NCBI RefSeq assembly: GCF_003003005.1
Contig: NZ_PVTR01000002.1
Span: forward strand, 272,831-336,830
DNA: 64,000 nt
DNA from: Mongoliibacter ruber
GTDB lineage: Bacteria; Bacteroidota; Bacteroidia; Cytophagales; Cyclobacteriaceae
Direction: 5' to 3'
Shown: one piece after another, positions 53,436-63,462 of the stretch
Layout: every line of letters begins with the position of its first letter
Position numbering within the stretch: the stretch's first letter is position 1
The notes under the pieces: generated by a model
The model's database searches: none
The model's input: the letters and a program-made list of their open reading frames with translations, nothing else
What the model was told of the DNA's origin: nothing
Program-made: the position numbers and the translations under genes

Positions 53436-53870
53436 TTATCCGAAGGATATTTCATCGGGCAACTCGTTAATGTCCCCTTTTCTTTCAAATGGAAAATGCT
53501 CTTGAAGGGCTTTGCCGCTCATTTCTATGCCTTTACTTAGCCCTTGGGTAAATTCATTTTTTTTGAAATGGCCAAGCATGGTGTTTTTAATTTCTTCCCA
53601 GAAGTTATCAGGAACCACTGCATTGATTCCCATATCTCCCAAAATGGCAAATTTGTGATCTTCGATCGCCAAATAGAATAATACGGCGTTTCGATCCTTA
53701 GTCTTGTGCATCTTAAGGATTTCGAAAACCTCTGCAGCCCTATCCATTACGTCTTCCGCACAGTGGTTTTCGATATGGACTTGAATTTCTCCAGAGGTTT
53801 TCCTTTCAGCAGATTTGATAGACTCTATGATCTGGGATTTGTCTGAAGCTGAAAATAATTGTTCAGGCAT
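53436..53870 (-). CDS. TPM-domain protein (soluble)
   Basis: A 144-residue single TPM/TLP18.3 domain (residues 10-135, with the GEIQVHIENHC strand and LFYLAIEDHKFAILGDMGI). No signal peptide and no membrane segment, unlike the downstream copy, so it may act in the cytoplasm or on the inner face. Spacings of 5 nt on both sides place it in one operon with lemA and the larger TPM gene. Confidence 0.85.
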   Translation of the reverse strand: MPEQLFSASDKSQIIESIKSAERKTSGEIQVHIENHCAEDVMDRAAEVFEILKMHKTKDRNAVLFYLAIEDHKFAILGDMGINAVVPDNFWEEIKNTMLGHFKKNEFTQGLSKGIEMSGKALQEHFPFERKGDINELPDEISFG

Positions 53871-53875
53871 AGTAT

Positions 53876-54466
53876 TTAGAATTGTACGTTTGGAGCTGTT
53901 TCTGCACCCTGAGCGGCTTCAAAATACCCTTTTCTTTCAAAACCATACCAACCAGCAAACATATTGTTCGGGAAAGTTCTGAGATTGGAGTTGTAGGATT
54001 GAACAGATTGATTGAAGTTTCTTCTGGCTACAGCGATGCGGTTTTCTGTTCCTTCTAATTGTGCTTGGAGCTCAAGGAAATTCTGATTGGCTTTGAGCTC
54101 AGGATATCTCTCTACTGATACCAATAATCGACTCAAAGACCCACTCAACTGGTCTTGTGCTTCCTGAAATCTAGCGATGTTTTCAGGTGTGAGGTCATCA
54201 GCATTCAAGTTGATGGAAGTGGCTTTTGCACGTGCTTCGATTACTTGAGTCAGGGTTTGTTGTTCGAAATCAGCATAACCTTTTACAGTATTGACAAGGT
54301 TTGGTATCAAATCAGCCCTTCTTTGGTATTGAGTTTCCACTTCTGCCCATTGGCCATTTATTGTTTCTTCATTTTGTACAAAAATATTGTAGACACCTAC
54401 GGATTTGGTGTACACAAATAGGGCAATCAGACCGATTACCAAAATGGGAATCCAAGCTTTTTTCAT
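53876..54466 (-). CDS. lemA: LemA family protein
   Basis: A 196-residue membrane-anchored coiled protein. An N-terminal transmembrane helix is followed by the motif NGQWAEVETQYQRRADLIPNLVNTVKGYADFE, the LemA signature. LemA commonly occurs next to TPM genes, as here. It forms an alpha-helical bundle exposed to the periplasm; precise function unknown. Confidence 0.92.
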   Translation of the reverse strand: MKKAWIPILVIGLIALFVYTKSVGVYNIFVQNEETINGQWAEVETQYQRRADLIPNLVNTVKGYADFEQQTLTQVIEARAKATSINLNADDLTPENIARFQEAQDQLSGSLSRLLVSVERYPELKANQNFLELQAQLEGTENRIAVARRNFNQSVQSYNSNLRTFPNNMFAGWYGFERKGYFEAAQGAETAPNVQF

Positions 54467-54543
54467 AGTTTTTCTAGATTTAAATAACCTTGTGTATTAC
54501 GTGAATTGATTTTTGAAAGTTGAAGAAATCTTCTTTCTCAAGA

Positions 54544-57500
54544 CTAATTTTTATTTATTGTCTCAAAGGTAGGAATCTTTAGGTTTCTAAGGAAAATTTT
54601 AAAAGTCGTCCCTTTTCCCACAACACTTTCTATGGTAAGATTTCCATCATGGGCTCGGATTTGTTCTCTGACAAGGTATAACCCCAGGCCTTTGCCCTCT
54701 ACATGTGAGTGAAATCGTTGGTACAATCCAAAAAGACGGTCTCCGTACCTTTCTAGGTCTATTCCGATACCATTGTCCTTGTATTCCAAAACGGTGAATT
54801 CGTTTTCACTCCATGTTTTTATTCTTATTTCAGGGTCTCTGTCGGGATGTTTGTATTTTAAGGAGTTGGTGGTAAGGTTGATAAGAAAATTTTCTAAGTG
54901 GGAATAGATATAATTCATGTTTTCTACCTCGCCAAAATCTTTCAATATGACTGCATTTGCCTCTGAAATCTGCTTTGCAAGACTTTTTTCTACATTTCTT
55001 ACAATTTTGGCAAATTGAATAGTCTCAATTTTGGGCAATTTATTTTTCTTGATAGATACTACTTCTATGAGGTCTTGTAAGGTACCATGTAAAATTTTCG
55101 TGGACACTTTCAAGTTTTCCATCACCTCTTCATTTTCAAGATTAGAAGGATCTTCCATGTCATACAGATCCAATAGTGATGAAATATTGACAATAGGGGC
55201 CCTCAAATTATGGGATATGATGTATGCAAAGCGCTGCAATTCCTCGTTTTGAGACTTAAGGTCTCGGATAAGTTGCTCTCTTTCCTCCTCTGCATGCTTG
55301 GTTTCAGTGATGTTTTGGGTAAATAATAATATCCTGTCAATTTCTCCCTCTTTGTTTTTTAAAGGTACGCCACTTTTTAGGTAGTACTGATTGCCAATGA
55401 CCACCTCGAACATGACTGATTCTCCTTTCAATACTTTGTCAAGTTGCATCCTTACCTCATTGACAATGTAATTTTCGTATTTGGCCAAATGAGGTGTACC
55501 GATCAGTTCTTTTGGATTTATTCCCTTGTTTTGATATTCTTTACCATCTGTGTGGATGTAAATCAGGTTTTTGTCTAATACTTCAATGGTACCTTTAGGG
55601 AAGTTTTCAGCAATACTTCTGAAAAGCAGTTCCGAAGACAATAGTTTTGTTTCATAATTTAGCCTATTGAGTTCGGCACCTATCCGGTCTGAAAGAATGG
55701 TCAGCAGTCCAGCCAGCCTTTGACTGTAGGGTTTTGGTCTTTCATCCATGATGACCAAGATCCCCAATCTATTCATATCCAAGTCCACGATGGGCACGCC
55801 TAGGTAAGTTGAAATGTTCATTTCAACCAGCATAAGATCTTCTTTGAACTCTTCGGACGCATCCCTCTGTATGATAAGAGGTTCGTTGCTGTTGAGGCAT
55901 ACCTGACAAGGCGTATGCTCAAGGCTATAGTCGAAATTTTCTGAGATTTTACCATTTCTGGTATATGAAAGTACCTCTGCAGTATGTCCGTCTTCTCTAA
56001 TTTCAGCGATAAAACAATGGTTTATATCCAACTTTTCTGAAAGGAGCTGCGTGAGTTGGTCAAAATACTCCTGTCCACTGTATTTTGAAGTGTTTTCGGT
56101 GAGCTTGGAGACTGTATTGTGTACAAACTCCTGTTCTGAAATATCCTCTAGTATTGCCTGATAGTATTTACCTTTTTCAATTTCCTTGGCGTTGAGTCTG
56201 AGGTGGAAAAGCTTACGGTTAAAAACACTAATATATGGACCTTCATAAAAGCCATAGCCCTTGGAAATACTATCTCGGTAAGCATTTTTGATTGGGTTGT
56301 CCCCCACTAATTCAAAAATATTTTTGCCCAGCAACTTACTTGTATCCGTAAGGTCAATTTTTTCGATAAAACTGTTGTTGGCATCCAGAATATTCCCCTC
56401 GTTGTCATATTGAAGCGTAGGCAAGGGGTTTTCTTCGAAAAGTGTTTTGTATCTATTCAGGTGAATGGTGGACTCCTTTTCTTTTTGTTTGGTGTAGGTG
56501 AAATCTACAAAAAAGCCAGCCCAGATAGAGTCTCTTTTGTATTTTTTGAGTCGGTCTGAAGTACCATAGATCCACTTGGTCTCGCCATTTGGAAGAATAA
56601 TTCTGAAATACGCCTCAAACTTGCTGTCATTTAGGAAAGCTTGGCGGTCTGCATCGTAGATGACTTGTTTGTCATCAGGATGGATGAGACGGTCTATGCT
56701 TTCCTCATTTTGCAAGATTTCTTCTGGATTGAGGCCCATAAGGCTTTTGCATCCATCGCTGACGAATAAAAACTTGTGCGTATGGTCAGGAAATGCCTGT
56801 AGCAAATATACCATTCCCGGAACCACTCCTGTTAGTTCTTCCAACACCGACCTGTTTTTCATGAGGTCTTTTTCTATCTCTTTTAGTGCCGTAATGTCAG
56901 TAATGATACCTAATACCAGCTCACCACTCTCTTTTCCATTTTCGAACTTCCTGATTTCATCCTGAACAAAAATGTAGTGTCCGTCTTTGTGCAAGACTCT
57001 ATAATTCAGTTTAGTATTATGTTCATAATTGACCTTATAACTGTGTCGGTCATCTGGATGAATGAGTTTTTTCCAGTCTTCTCCACTGAAATTTTCAAAA
57101 TAAGAAGGGGAATAACCCAAAACTTCCTCGATGCTTCCCGTCCAATTGACCTTATCTGTGACTCGAGAGTAGTCATAATACAGCAGCCCTCTTTCTTTTT
57201 TCTTAGGTTTTAAAGGAGTGTTTTGGTCGGGGTTGAATCCATTGAAAAACTCCAACTGTATTAGTTCAACTCTATTACCTAGGATTTTTCTAGTCAGGTA
57301 AAGATGGCCTGGGAAAATTTCCAAAAATGTCAAATCAGGGCTTTCGATAAAATTGATAATATTTGACTCGGAAATAAAATCAAATTTCTGCCTTACAAAA
57401 GCAACCCATTCTTTTGAAGAATCTAAATAGCCTTCATTTAAGTTTCCTGGTATGATCAGACTTCCATTTTCATAGTTGAGCCAAGAATACCTGACACTGC

Positions 57501-57843
57501 TTTTCCAGGCTGAAGGAGAAATTAATGCATTGACCAGATAAGATTGGTCTTCCTGTGCAATTACATAGCCTTCTATTTCTACAAATTGAAAAGTTTTTTT
57601 ATTGATAATGATAGGACAGTAGATCTTGTCTCCATTTCCCAGTCTTTTATACAAATACTCAAAGATTTCAGAAGGGAGGGTAGGAAAAAGTGATTGAAAG
57701 AAGGTCTCCTCATAGAATTTGTCGCCTTTCTCTAATATCTTTTTGATTTCTGAGGAAATGTACAAAAGTTCATAATTACCCTCTTTGTACCTTTTGAGGG
57801 TAAGTAAAATGTTTTGAAAAAGGGCGGCGTTTTTTCCTGGCAT
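54544..57843 (-). CDS. Large multi-PAS/GAF sensor histidine kinase
   Basis: 1099 residues without clear transmembrane segments, so probably cytoplasmic. After an N-terminal region, PAS repeats are at about 220-320, 330-440 and 460-565, a GAF domain at about 580-735, and a fourth PAS at about 745-865. The kinase core has the H-box FAYIISHNLRAPI, N-box NFLINLTTNSLKY, G1 YKDNGIGID and G2 GKGLGLYLV. No response regulator gene is adjacent (an orphan kinase). The variant H-box SHNLRAP fits the HWE-free HisKA-like group of Bacteroidota. Confidence 0.9.
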   Translation of the reverse strand: MPGKNAALFQNILLTLKRYKEGNYELLYISSEIKKILEKGDKFYEETFFQSLFPTLPSEIFEYLYKRLGNGDKIYCPIIINKKTFQFVEIEGYVIAQEDQSYLVNALISPSAWKSSVRYSWLNYENGSLIIPGNLNEGYLDSSKEWVAFVRQKFDFISESNIINFIESPDLTFLEIFPGHLYLTRKILGNRVELIQLEFFNGFNPDQNTPLKPKKKERGLLYYDYSRVTDKVNWTGSIEEVLGYSPSYFENFSGEDWKKLIHPDDRHSYKVNYEHNTKLNYRVLHKDGHYIFVQDEIRKFENGKESGELVLGIITDITALKEIEKDLMKNRSVLEELTGVVPGMVYLLQAFPDHTHKFLFVSDGCKSLMGLNPEEILQNEESIDRLIHPDDKQVIYDADRQAFLNDSKFEAYFRIILPNGETKWIYGTSDRLKKYKRDSIWAGFFVDFTYTKQKEKESTIHLNRYKTLFEENPLPTLQYDNEGNILDANNSFIEKIDLTDTSKLLGKNIFELVGDNPIKNAYRDSISKGYGFYEGPYISVFNRKLFHLRLNAKEIEKGKYYQAILEDISEQEFVHNTVSKLTENTSKYSGQEYFDQLTQLLSEKLDINHCFIAEIREDGHTAEVLSYTRNGKISENFDYSLEHTPCQVCLNSNEPLIIQRDASEEFKEDLMLVEMNISTYLGVPIVDLDMNRLGILVIMDERPKPYSQRLAGLLTILSDRIGAELNRLNYETKLLSSELLFRSIAENFPKGTIEVLDKNLIYIHTDGKEYQNKGINPKELIGTPHLAKYENYIVNEVRMQLDKVLKGESVMFEVVIGNQYYLKSGVPLKNKEGEIDRILLFTQNITETKHAEEEREQLIRDLKSQNEELQRFAYIISHNLRAPIVNISSLLDLYDMEDPSNLENEEVMENLKVSTKILHGTLQDLIEVVSIKKNKLPKIETIQFAKIVRNVEKSLAKQISEANAVILKDFGEVENMNYIYSHLENFLINLTTNSLKYKHPDRDPEIRIKTWSENEFTVLEYKDNGIGIDLERYGDRLFGLYQRFHSHVEGKGLGLYLVREQIRAHDGNLTIESVVGKGTTFKIFLRNLKIPTFETINKN

Positions 57844-58139
57844 TTGACTACATGTAAAAGTAAGGCCTTAAAATCAACAATTCACAAACGCGAACAGTTT
57901 GCTTTATCAAATATAACAATTCAAACCACAAAAAATGAATTTAGACCACAGTATCAATGAGATATACCAAAGATATAATTTGGTGTTTACCGCCTAACTA
58001 TTGCGTTTATTGTCTGTAAAGCTTAAGTTTTTACCATTTTTCATTTAAACATTCGGAGTAACTTTACGATCAGAATAAGCTTTTTTCCACATCAAAGGAA
58101 TAGTGTTAATCTGCCCAAAAATTTTGATAGCCCAAGTTT

Positions 58140-59396
58140 TTAAATCTGCCTTTTAAGTTCGAAGGATACATTGATCAATTCAAAGTCCTCTGGGTCTGAA
58201 CTCCTGAATCTTTTTAGAGAAATCCGAATCTCCCGTCCGGCATCAGATCTAAATAGCTTCACAATATCAGAAAGCTCCCAAAAATCCGAAGGGATGCCAT
58301 TGATGCTCAGAATTTCATCACCAGCTCTCACTCCTGCATCATGTGCTGGCGAACCTTCCCTCACACTGTTGGCTACATACCTGACGTCCTCGGTAGGCAT
58401 CATTCTTGGAATAATTCCACTCATATCGTAGTCAAACGGCACATTGAATTTATTGCCTTTTTTAAACAGCATTCTCTCGCGCCTGTAATCGAGGATAAGC
58501 TTGGTTTTTCCTAGTAGTTCCGAACCTAGGCTTCCTTGCCGGCCACTTTCCTTGATGACATAGCTGAATTCTGTTTCTTCGGGAAAAGATGTGATGACAT
58601 CTCTGAATTTCAGTCCGCCCAAATTGGTCGATCGGGTACGTCCTATGTACCCATACAAATCACCACCCAAAGAGCGACCTAAGTCTGATTCGAGATATTT
58701 TGGTGGTAATTGGATCTTTTCGGAAGTTTCCATATTGAGAAGAAGACCATGATTGGCACCTAAGTCTATTAATAATTTGGCATCGAGATCCTCTCCGGTT
58801 ATCTGCTTTATCGCTCCTTCTACATAAGGTTTACCGTTATCTATAGACAAAGGAATTTTTCTGTAGCCAAAAGGCCGCCACCTCATTGCATCAGACCTGT
58901 AGAAAGTGATGGTGTTTTTGTCATAGTCAATTTTAACAGGATTGTATTTGAAGAATTCATAGCCCAAGACACCGAATACCGGTATTCCAATGACAGCCTC
59001 CAATTCAAAAAAGTCCGAATCCAATACCAAAACAGTCTGCATAATGCCCTCAATTGGTCCTAAATCCAGGTGATTTGTTGGAGAAACATTCGCAGTAAGT
59101 ACCGTTTTGCCATCGGCTCCCATTAAGTTTAGCTTGCGTGTATAATTCATCTCGAGCTGATCGCCGAGTGTCTTGCTAAAGAGTATATTGGTTTTTACCC
59201 CTGTGTCTATTAAGAAATTAATCGGTGGGCTATCATTGATCGAAACCGGAACTATGATCAAATTATTGGAAGCCATAAAAGGGAGTTCGGTTTTTTTGGC
59301 CTCTTCCTTCACATAGAAGCCCGGCACCTGAGCCAAGCTTGCTAATAAGAATAAGAGATTGAGTAAAAAACCGTTGAATAGCGATTTAATAATCAT
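58140..59396 (-). CDS. Retropepsin-like aspartyl protease with PDZ domain
   Basis: A 418-residue secreted protein. A signal peptide (1-24) is followed by a pepsin/retropepsin-like domain with NFLIDTGVKTN (active Asp) and the second site LLIDLGANHG, then a PDZ domain near the C-terminus (SPAHDAGVRAGDEILSINGIPS). The first DTG is canonical and the second is a D-L-G variant. Possibly a self-dimerised bilobal protease; target unknown. Monocistronic. Confidence 0.82.
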   Translation of the reverse strand: MIIKSLFNGFLLNLLFLLASLAQVPGFYVKEEAKKTELPFMASNNLIIVPVSINDSPPINFLIDTGVKTNILFSKTLGDQLEMNYTRKLNLMGADGKTVLTANVSPTNHLDLGPIEGIMQTVLVLDSDFFELEAVIGIPVFGVLGYEFFKYNPVKIDYDKNTITFYRSDAMRWRPFGYRKIPLSIDNGKPYVEGAIKQITGEDLDAKLLIDLGANHGLLLNMETSEKIQLPPKYLESDLGRSLGGDLYGYIGRTRSTNLGGLKFRDVITSFPEETEFSYVIKESGRQGSLGSELLGKTKLILDYRRERMLFKKGNKFNVPFDYDMSGIIPRMMPTEDVRYVANSVREGSPAHDAGVRAGDEILSINGIPSDFWELSDIVKLFRSDAGREIRISLKRFRSSDPEDFELINVSFELKRQI

Positions 59397-59592
59397 GAAA
59401 ATCGGGTAAAATGGGTTATTAAGATAATATAGGCAATTTTTTCTATTATTTATCTATACTCCTGATAAGCAGACTTGTTATGAAAAAAGAGGAATATTTT
59501 AAAATTCAAGCAATTAGCCACTATCAAAGTGGATGTTGTACGGTTTTTTTGAAAAAATCTAAAAAATCCTGCATCTTTAATATTTAGACAAC

Positions 59593-60069
59593 ATGAGCAT
59601 GGCCGAAAAATCAGTGGTAGAAAAAGCAAAGAAGATTTTTGAAAACTTTCTAAACCGTCAAGGAAGCAGGAAAACCCCAGAAAGGTTTTCTGTCATTGAC
59701 GAACTGTATGGTCTACCCCAAGATGAGCATATTGATGTGGAAGGTCTTTTTCTTTTGATGCGAAATAAGGGTTATACCATCAGTAGGGCCACTATTTACA
59801 ATACACTTGACCTGCTTGTAGAATGCGGTCTTGCGGTAAAACACCAATTCAAAGACAAAGTAGCTCTTTATGAACAAGCCCTGACATATAAGCATCATGA
59901 CCATCATGTCTGCAATCAATGCCGTAAAATCAGGGAGTTTTCAGATGACCGTCTTTCCCTTATCAAGGAAGCGATGGGGCGTGAGTTTAAATCTGCTATC
60001 AGTAGTCACTCTTTGGTATTGTATGGTGACTGTCAGATTGAAGATTGCGATAATCTTCGCGTTATTTAA
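59593..60069 (+). CDS. Fur-family transcriptional regulator
   Basis: A 158-residue protein with an N-terminal winged helix (about 15-85) and C-terminal dimer/metal domain. YKHHDHHVCNQCRKIREF gives His ligands and one CxxC pair, and GDCQIEDCDN has the second Cys pair, so a structural Zn site is expected. Fur, PerR and Zur cannot be told apart here. The stop overlaps the convergent SRPBCC gene's stop by 8 nt. Confidence 0.88.
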   Translation: MSMAEKSVVEKAKKIFENFLNRQGSRKTPERFSVIDELYGLPQDEHIDVEGLFLLMRNKGYTISRATIYNTLDLLVECGLAVKHQFKDKVALYEQALTYKHHDHHVCNQCRKIREFSDDRLSLIKEAMGREFKSAISSHSLVLYGDCQIEDCDNLRVI

Positions 60070-60502
60070 TGCGGAATATTTTCTTGTAAATAGGTTTCCT
60101 ATACAAAAATTGCAGGTAAAGGGCTGGATATAGCAATGCCGTCATCAAAGGATTTGGACCTTCGTATTCAATTTCGTCTTTGATTTCGGTTCCTGTATTA
60201 CTTTTGATGATTCGGTGGCGGTGCTTCCACTTACCCAAGAAAAAAGGCAGTTTTACCCCTTCATCCACAAAGTAAAATTCTTTAGTGTCAGTATTGTCTT
60301 CAGTGATTTCTGAAATCCACGTTTGTTTGAAAAAAATAAAATTAAGCTCCAAACTCACCATATCCCCTTTTGAAGAACCATCAAAGCGAAGGAGCTTTAC
60401 AGGTGGAAAAGGAGGGCTCAGTTTTTTGAAAAGGCTCTCATTAAATCCTTCCTTTACGGAAAGGTAATCTTGTTCTACAATTGTGCTTAGGTTGATTTTC
60501 AT
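60062..60502 (-). CDS. SRPBCC-family ligand-binding protein
   Basis: A 146-residue protein with a START/Bet v1-type beta-barrel pattern: an alternating strand-rich core with KQTWISEITED and FYFVDEGVKLPFFLGKWKHRHRI. Cell-division inhibitor-like proteins of cyanobacteria and Bacteroidota have the same layout. Ligand unknown. It converges on the Fur-family gene and overlaps it by 8 nt. Confidence 0.75.
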   Translation of the reverse strand: MKINLSTIVEQDYLSVKEGFNESLFKKLSPPFPPVKLLRFDGSSKGDMVSLELNFIFFKQTWISEITEDNTDTKEFYFVDEGVKLPFFLGKWKHRHRIIKSNTGTEIKDEIEYEGPNPLMTALLYPALYLQFLYRKPIYKKIFRIK

Positions 60503-60520
60503 GTGTTCGTAATTGTTTTT

Positions 60521-60640
60521 TAGCGGTTACCCCGATTAGTCGGGGCAGGCTATGGAATCTTCGCTTTGCATCCCATTTTTTGTCGCTTTCTTATTATCTG
60601 TCTGTCACAGGCAGGTAGGTTCGATTTCATGAGATAAATA
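60521..60640. repeat. Palindromic intergenic repeats
   Basis: CCCCGATTAGTCGGGG near 60531 and a CTGTCTGTCACAGGCAGG palindrome near 60598 lie in the 250-nt gap between the SRPBCC and hflC genes. They resemble the CCTGCC-type elements in the 22-24 kb array, without the conserved long units. Confidence 0.55.
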
Positions 60641-60722
60641 GATTCTGGCAAGCAGAATGATTAAACCCGAATAGTGCATAAGTTCTTTGTCGTAGAAGCT
60701 TAAACAAAATCCGGGTTCAAAC

Positions 60723-60744
60723 AGCTCCGTTTTTAGGCGGAGCT
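60723..60744 (-). terminator. Hairpin after hflC
   Basis: AGCTCCG (60723-60729) / CGGAGCT (60738-60744), perfect 7-bp stem with an 8-nt loop, 9 nt after the hflC stop. Only a short T-rich tail follows on the minus strand, so its strength as a terminator is uncertain. Confidence 0.5.
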
Positions 60745-60752
60745 CTAAAGGA

Positions 60753-61691
60753 TTAATTTATTTTTTTCAGGTATTTGAAGAATTCAGAATCTGAAGAAAA
60801 TATCAGACTTGTATTTTCATCAAGTGCTTTTTCAAAACTCTCCATAGAACGGACAAACTTATAAAACTCTATGGATTGCCTGTTTTTGTTATAGGCAGCT
60901 GCATAGGTGTCTGTCGCTATCGCGTCGGCGCGTCCTTTGATTTCCTCAGCTTCTCTGAAGGCTTCAGATTGTATCTGCGCTAGATCCCTTTCCTTATCAC
61001 CTTCAATTTTTCTGGCTTCTCCTTGTCCTTCGGAGCGAAACTGATCAGCGATCCTGTTTCTTTCACTTATCATCCTGTCGTATACCCTGTCACGAACTTC
61101 ATCTACATAATTCATTCGCTTAAATCTAAAGTCCAATATCCTTACCCCTAAATCAGAGGTTCTTTCGTTGGCTTTTTCCAATACGATTTTCTCAATATTT
61201 GCCCTGCCTACAGATATATCTTCCAGGATTTCAATTTCTTCCATAAAATCTTCTGTGATTTCAGGAGCACGGTTTCTCGACCTTACCAAATCCAAAAGGT
61301 CATGACTTGCCACGGCATTTCTGGTTTCACCGTCTAGGATATCATCCAATCGGGATTGAGCAGACCTTTCATCTCTCAATCTGATAAAGAACTGTAGAGG
61401 ATTGGTAATCTCCCATCTTGCGTAGGTATCTACGAAAATAAACTTTTTGTCTTTGGTAGGCACCTGATTTTGGTCGCCATCCCATTCCAAGTATCTTTTG
61501 TCAAAGAACTGTACTTTCTGCAATACAGGAACTTTGAAATTAAGACCAGGGGATGTTCTAGGTTCTCCTACAGGTCTACCAAACTGCGTGACTATTGCTT
61601 GTTGAGTTTCATCTAAAATGAAAATGCTGCTGTATGCGACTATGGCCACTACAGCTATTAGAATCAATGTGATTGTCTTGGCTGCGTTCAT
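60753..61691 (-). CDS. hflC: FtsH modulator, HflC-type SPFH protein
   Basis: A 312-residue membrane protein with an N-terminal transmembrane helix and an SPFH/band 7 domain. With HflK it forms a cage around FtsH in the membrane and regulates proteolysis of membrane proteins. ETQQAIVTQFGRPVGE is characteristic and a long coiled coil follows in the C-terminal half. The ATG overlaps the hflK stop (4-nt ATGA-type overlap). Confidence 0.92.
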   Translation of the reverse strand: MNAAKTITLILIAVVAIVAYSSIFILDETQQAIVTQFGRPVGEPRTSPGLNFKVPVLQKVQFFDKRYLEWDGDQNQVPTKDKKFIFVDTYARWEITNPLQFFIRLRDERSAQSRLDDILDGETRNAVASHDLLDLVRSRNRAPEITEDFMEEIEILEDISVGRANIEKIVLEKANERTSDLGVRILDFRFKRMNYVDEVRDRVYDRMISERNRIADQFRSEGQGEARKIEGDKERDLAQIQSEAFREAEEIKGRADAIATDTYAAAYNKNRQSIEFYKFVRSMESFEKALDENTSLIFSSDSEFFKYLKKIN

Positions 61692-62668
61692 GGTGTTGTA
61701 GCTGGTTTTACTTTATCAATATTCAATAAAGGCAACACATTGTTTCCTTTATCATCCACTATTATTTTGTTGCCCAATTTTGGGAGGACCCTTTCCATGG
61801 TTTCCAGGTAGAGTCGCTGTTTGGTTACTTCAGGAGCTTTGATGTATGCTTCATATAGGTTATCAAACCTCGTGGATTCACCTTGTGCACGGTTGACCCT
61901 GTTGAGAGCATATGCTTCAGCAAGCTGTATGGTCTCTAAAGCCTCACCTCTTGCACGTGGAATAACCCTGTTGTACTCAGCTTCTGCCTGATTAATAAGT
62001 GTTTCCCTTTCTTGTTGGGCCTCATTTACTGCATTGAAAGAAGGTTTGACTGGCTCGGGAGGGTTGACATCCTGCAGTACTACTTGATCGATTCGTATTC
62101 CGTTTTCGTATTCATCACACATTTCCTGAAGCAATACTTCCACACTTGAAGCCACTTCCTGACGGCCTACTGTCAGTACTTCGTTGACAGTACGGTCTCC
62201 AACAATCTTTCTCATTGCAGCTTCAGACATGTCCCTTAGAGTCTTGTCCGCATTTCTTACACGAAATAAGTATTTGTAAGAATCTACAATCCTATATTGG
62301 ACTACCCATTCCACATCAGTGAGGTTTAAGTCTCCTGTCAACATCATGGATTCTTCTCCATAGGTGCTTTTGACATACTCAGATTGTCTACCTGCGCTGG
62401 TTGTTCTAAAACCAAACTCCTGCTTCAACTGTCTCTGTACTGGAATTTTGTACATACTCTCTAATCCAAAAGGCAAAATGAAGTTCAATCCCGGTTGCAC
62501 TGTCCGGTTATATTCGCCGAGTTGTACGACAACTCCTTCTTCTTCGGGTCCTACCGTCTTGGTACTGGTCACGGCTCCAGCCAAAAGTAAAAACCCAATC
62601 ACAATCCGTAGGGCATATTTTTTTACCCAATCAGGATCAATATTGATTTCATATCGGTTATCTGACAT
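61688..62668 (-). CDS. hflK: FtsH modulator, HflK-type SPFH protein
   Basis: A 326-residue partner of HflC with a single TM helix (about 18-34) and a band 7 domain (PEEEGVVVQLGEYNRTVQPGLNFILP). The coiled-coil region is rich in Arg/Glu/Ala (QQERETLINQAEAEYNRVIP). The order hflK then hflC is conserved. The start codon is at 62668, 44 nt after the cox3-type stop. Confidence 0.92.
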   Translation of the reverse strand: MSDNRYEINIDPDWVKKYALRIVIGFLLLAGAVTSTKTVGPEEEGVVVQLGEYNRTVQPGLNFILPFGLESMYKIPVQRQLKQEFGFRTTSAGRQSEYVKSTYGEESMMLTGDLNLTDVEWVVQYRIVDSYKYLFRVRNADKTLRDMSEAAMRKIVGDRTVNEVLTVGRQEVASSVEVLLQEMCDEYENGIRIDQVVLQDVNPPEPVKPSFNAVNEAQQERETLINQAEAEYNRVIPRARGEALETIQLAEAYALNRVNRAQGESTRFDNLYEAYIKAPEVTKQRLYLETMERVLPKLGNKIIVDDKGNNVLPLLNIDKVKPATTP

Positions 62669-62712
62669 TTTTTATTATTTATTTTAACTATTAATTATTG
62701 CTTGATTCGAAC

Positions 62713-63321
62713 TCAAAAGGTAAGGACAAAAATCATAAAGAGCACCAACCAAATCAAATCCATGAAATACCAGTAGAGCGTAAAAAGCTGTATCCTCATC
62801 TTTTCGAAAGGGTTTGTCAGCATGATAATTTCCTGAATCTCATCCTTTTCCTTTTTTTGATATTGCAGCACCATGATAAGCGCAAAAACCATAGCCCCGC
62901 CAAGGTGAAATAAATGAATGCCGCTTAAAACATATAAAAAACTTCCTTTTGGTAGGCCAGCAAAGTCTATCCCCATTGAAGTCAATTCCTTCCACCCTAT
63001 CACTTGAAGTACGCAGAAAGCCACTCCCAGCCAAAAAGTTAACATCAGTGATTTGCGAAGCTCTCTGATTGATTCCTGCAAATAAAACTTAAGCATCTTT
63101 GAAACGGTGTACCCTGAAATCAAAATGATAAACGTACTCATTATAAAAGACTTCGGCATCCTAAAACCAATTGCATCCATATTGGTCGGGCCTGTAGCTA
63201 GGAAAGCGATTGTCATGAACAAAAAGATCAACCCACTACCAAACATGCCCAAGTACATCAAGGTCTGATAAGGGTGTAAATTCTCAATTTTTTGAAACCA
63301 AGTTTGCTCCGTTTTTTCCAT
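62713..63321 (-). CDS. Heme-copper (cytochrome c/quinol) oxidase subunit III
   Basis: A polytopic protein of 202 residues. The start is set at the ATG at 63321 (MEKTEQTWFQKIENLHPYQ); the upstream reading lies in the intergenic region. The two conserved segments HPYQTLMYLGMFGSGLIF and SGIHLFHLGGAMVFALIMV and the TM layout match oxidase subunit III. The other subunits are not in the window, so it is an isolated copy. Upstream of hflKC on the same strand. Confidence 0.85.
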   Translation of the reverse strand: MEKTEQTWFQKIENLHPYQTLMYLGMFGSGLIFLFMTIAFLATGPTNMDAIGFRMPKSFIMSTFIILISGYTVSKMLKFYLQESIRELRKSLMLTFWLGVAFCVLQVIGWKELTSMGIDFAGLPKGSFLYVLSGIHLFHLGGAMVFALIMVLQYQKKEKDEIQEIIMLTNPFEKMRIQLFTLYWYFMDLIWLVLFMIFVLTF

Positions 63322-63462
63322 ATTTGCTTTGCTACAATCTTTAAACATTTTAATCCGTACTAGGTTCAGCTTTTTTAAATACAATTTGGTAATGGGCTCC
63401 TGCAGGTAGAAAATGAATCATTTTTCTAACTTTACGCCTTCATATAGAAATTCACGCATATT

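Noticed and set aside
54544-57843. Hybrid kinase with receiver domain
   Set aside because: No Asp-containing receiver motif was found; the protein ends after the ATPase domain.
60705-60745. tRNA-like T-arm (GGTTCAAAC) near 60714
   Set aside because: No acceptor stem, D-arm or anticodon loop can be folded around it. The sequence is part of the hflC-side hairpin and repeats.
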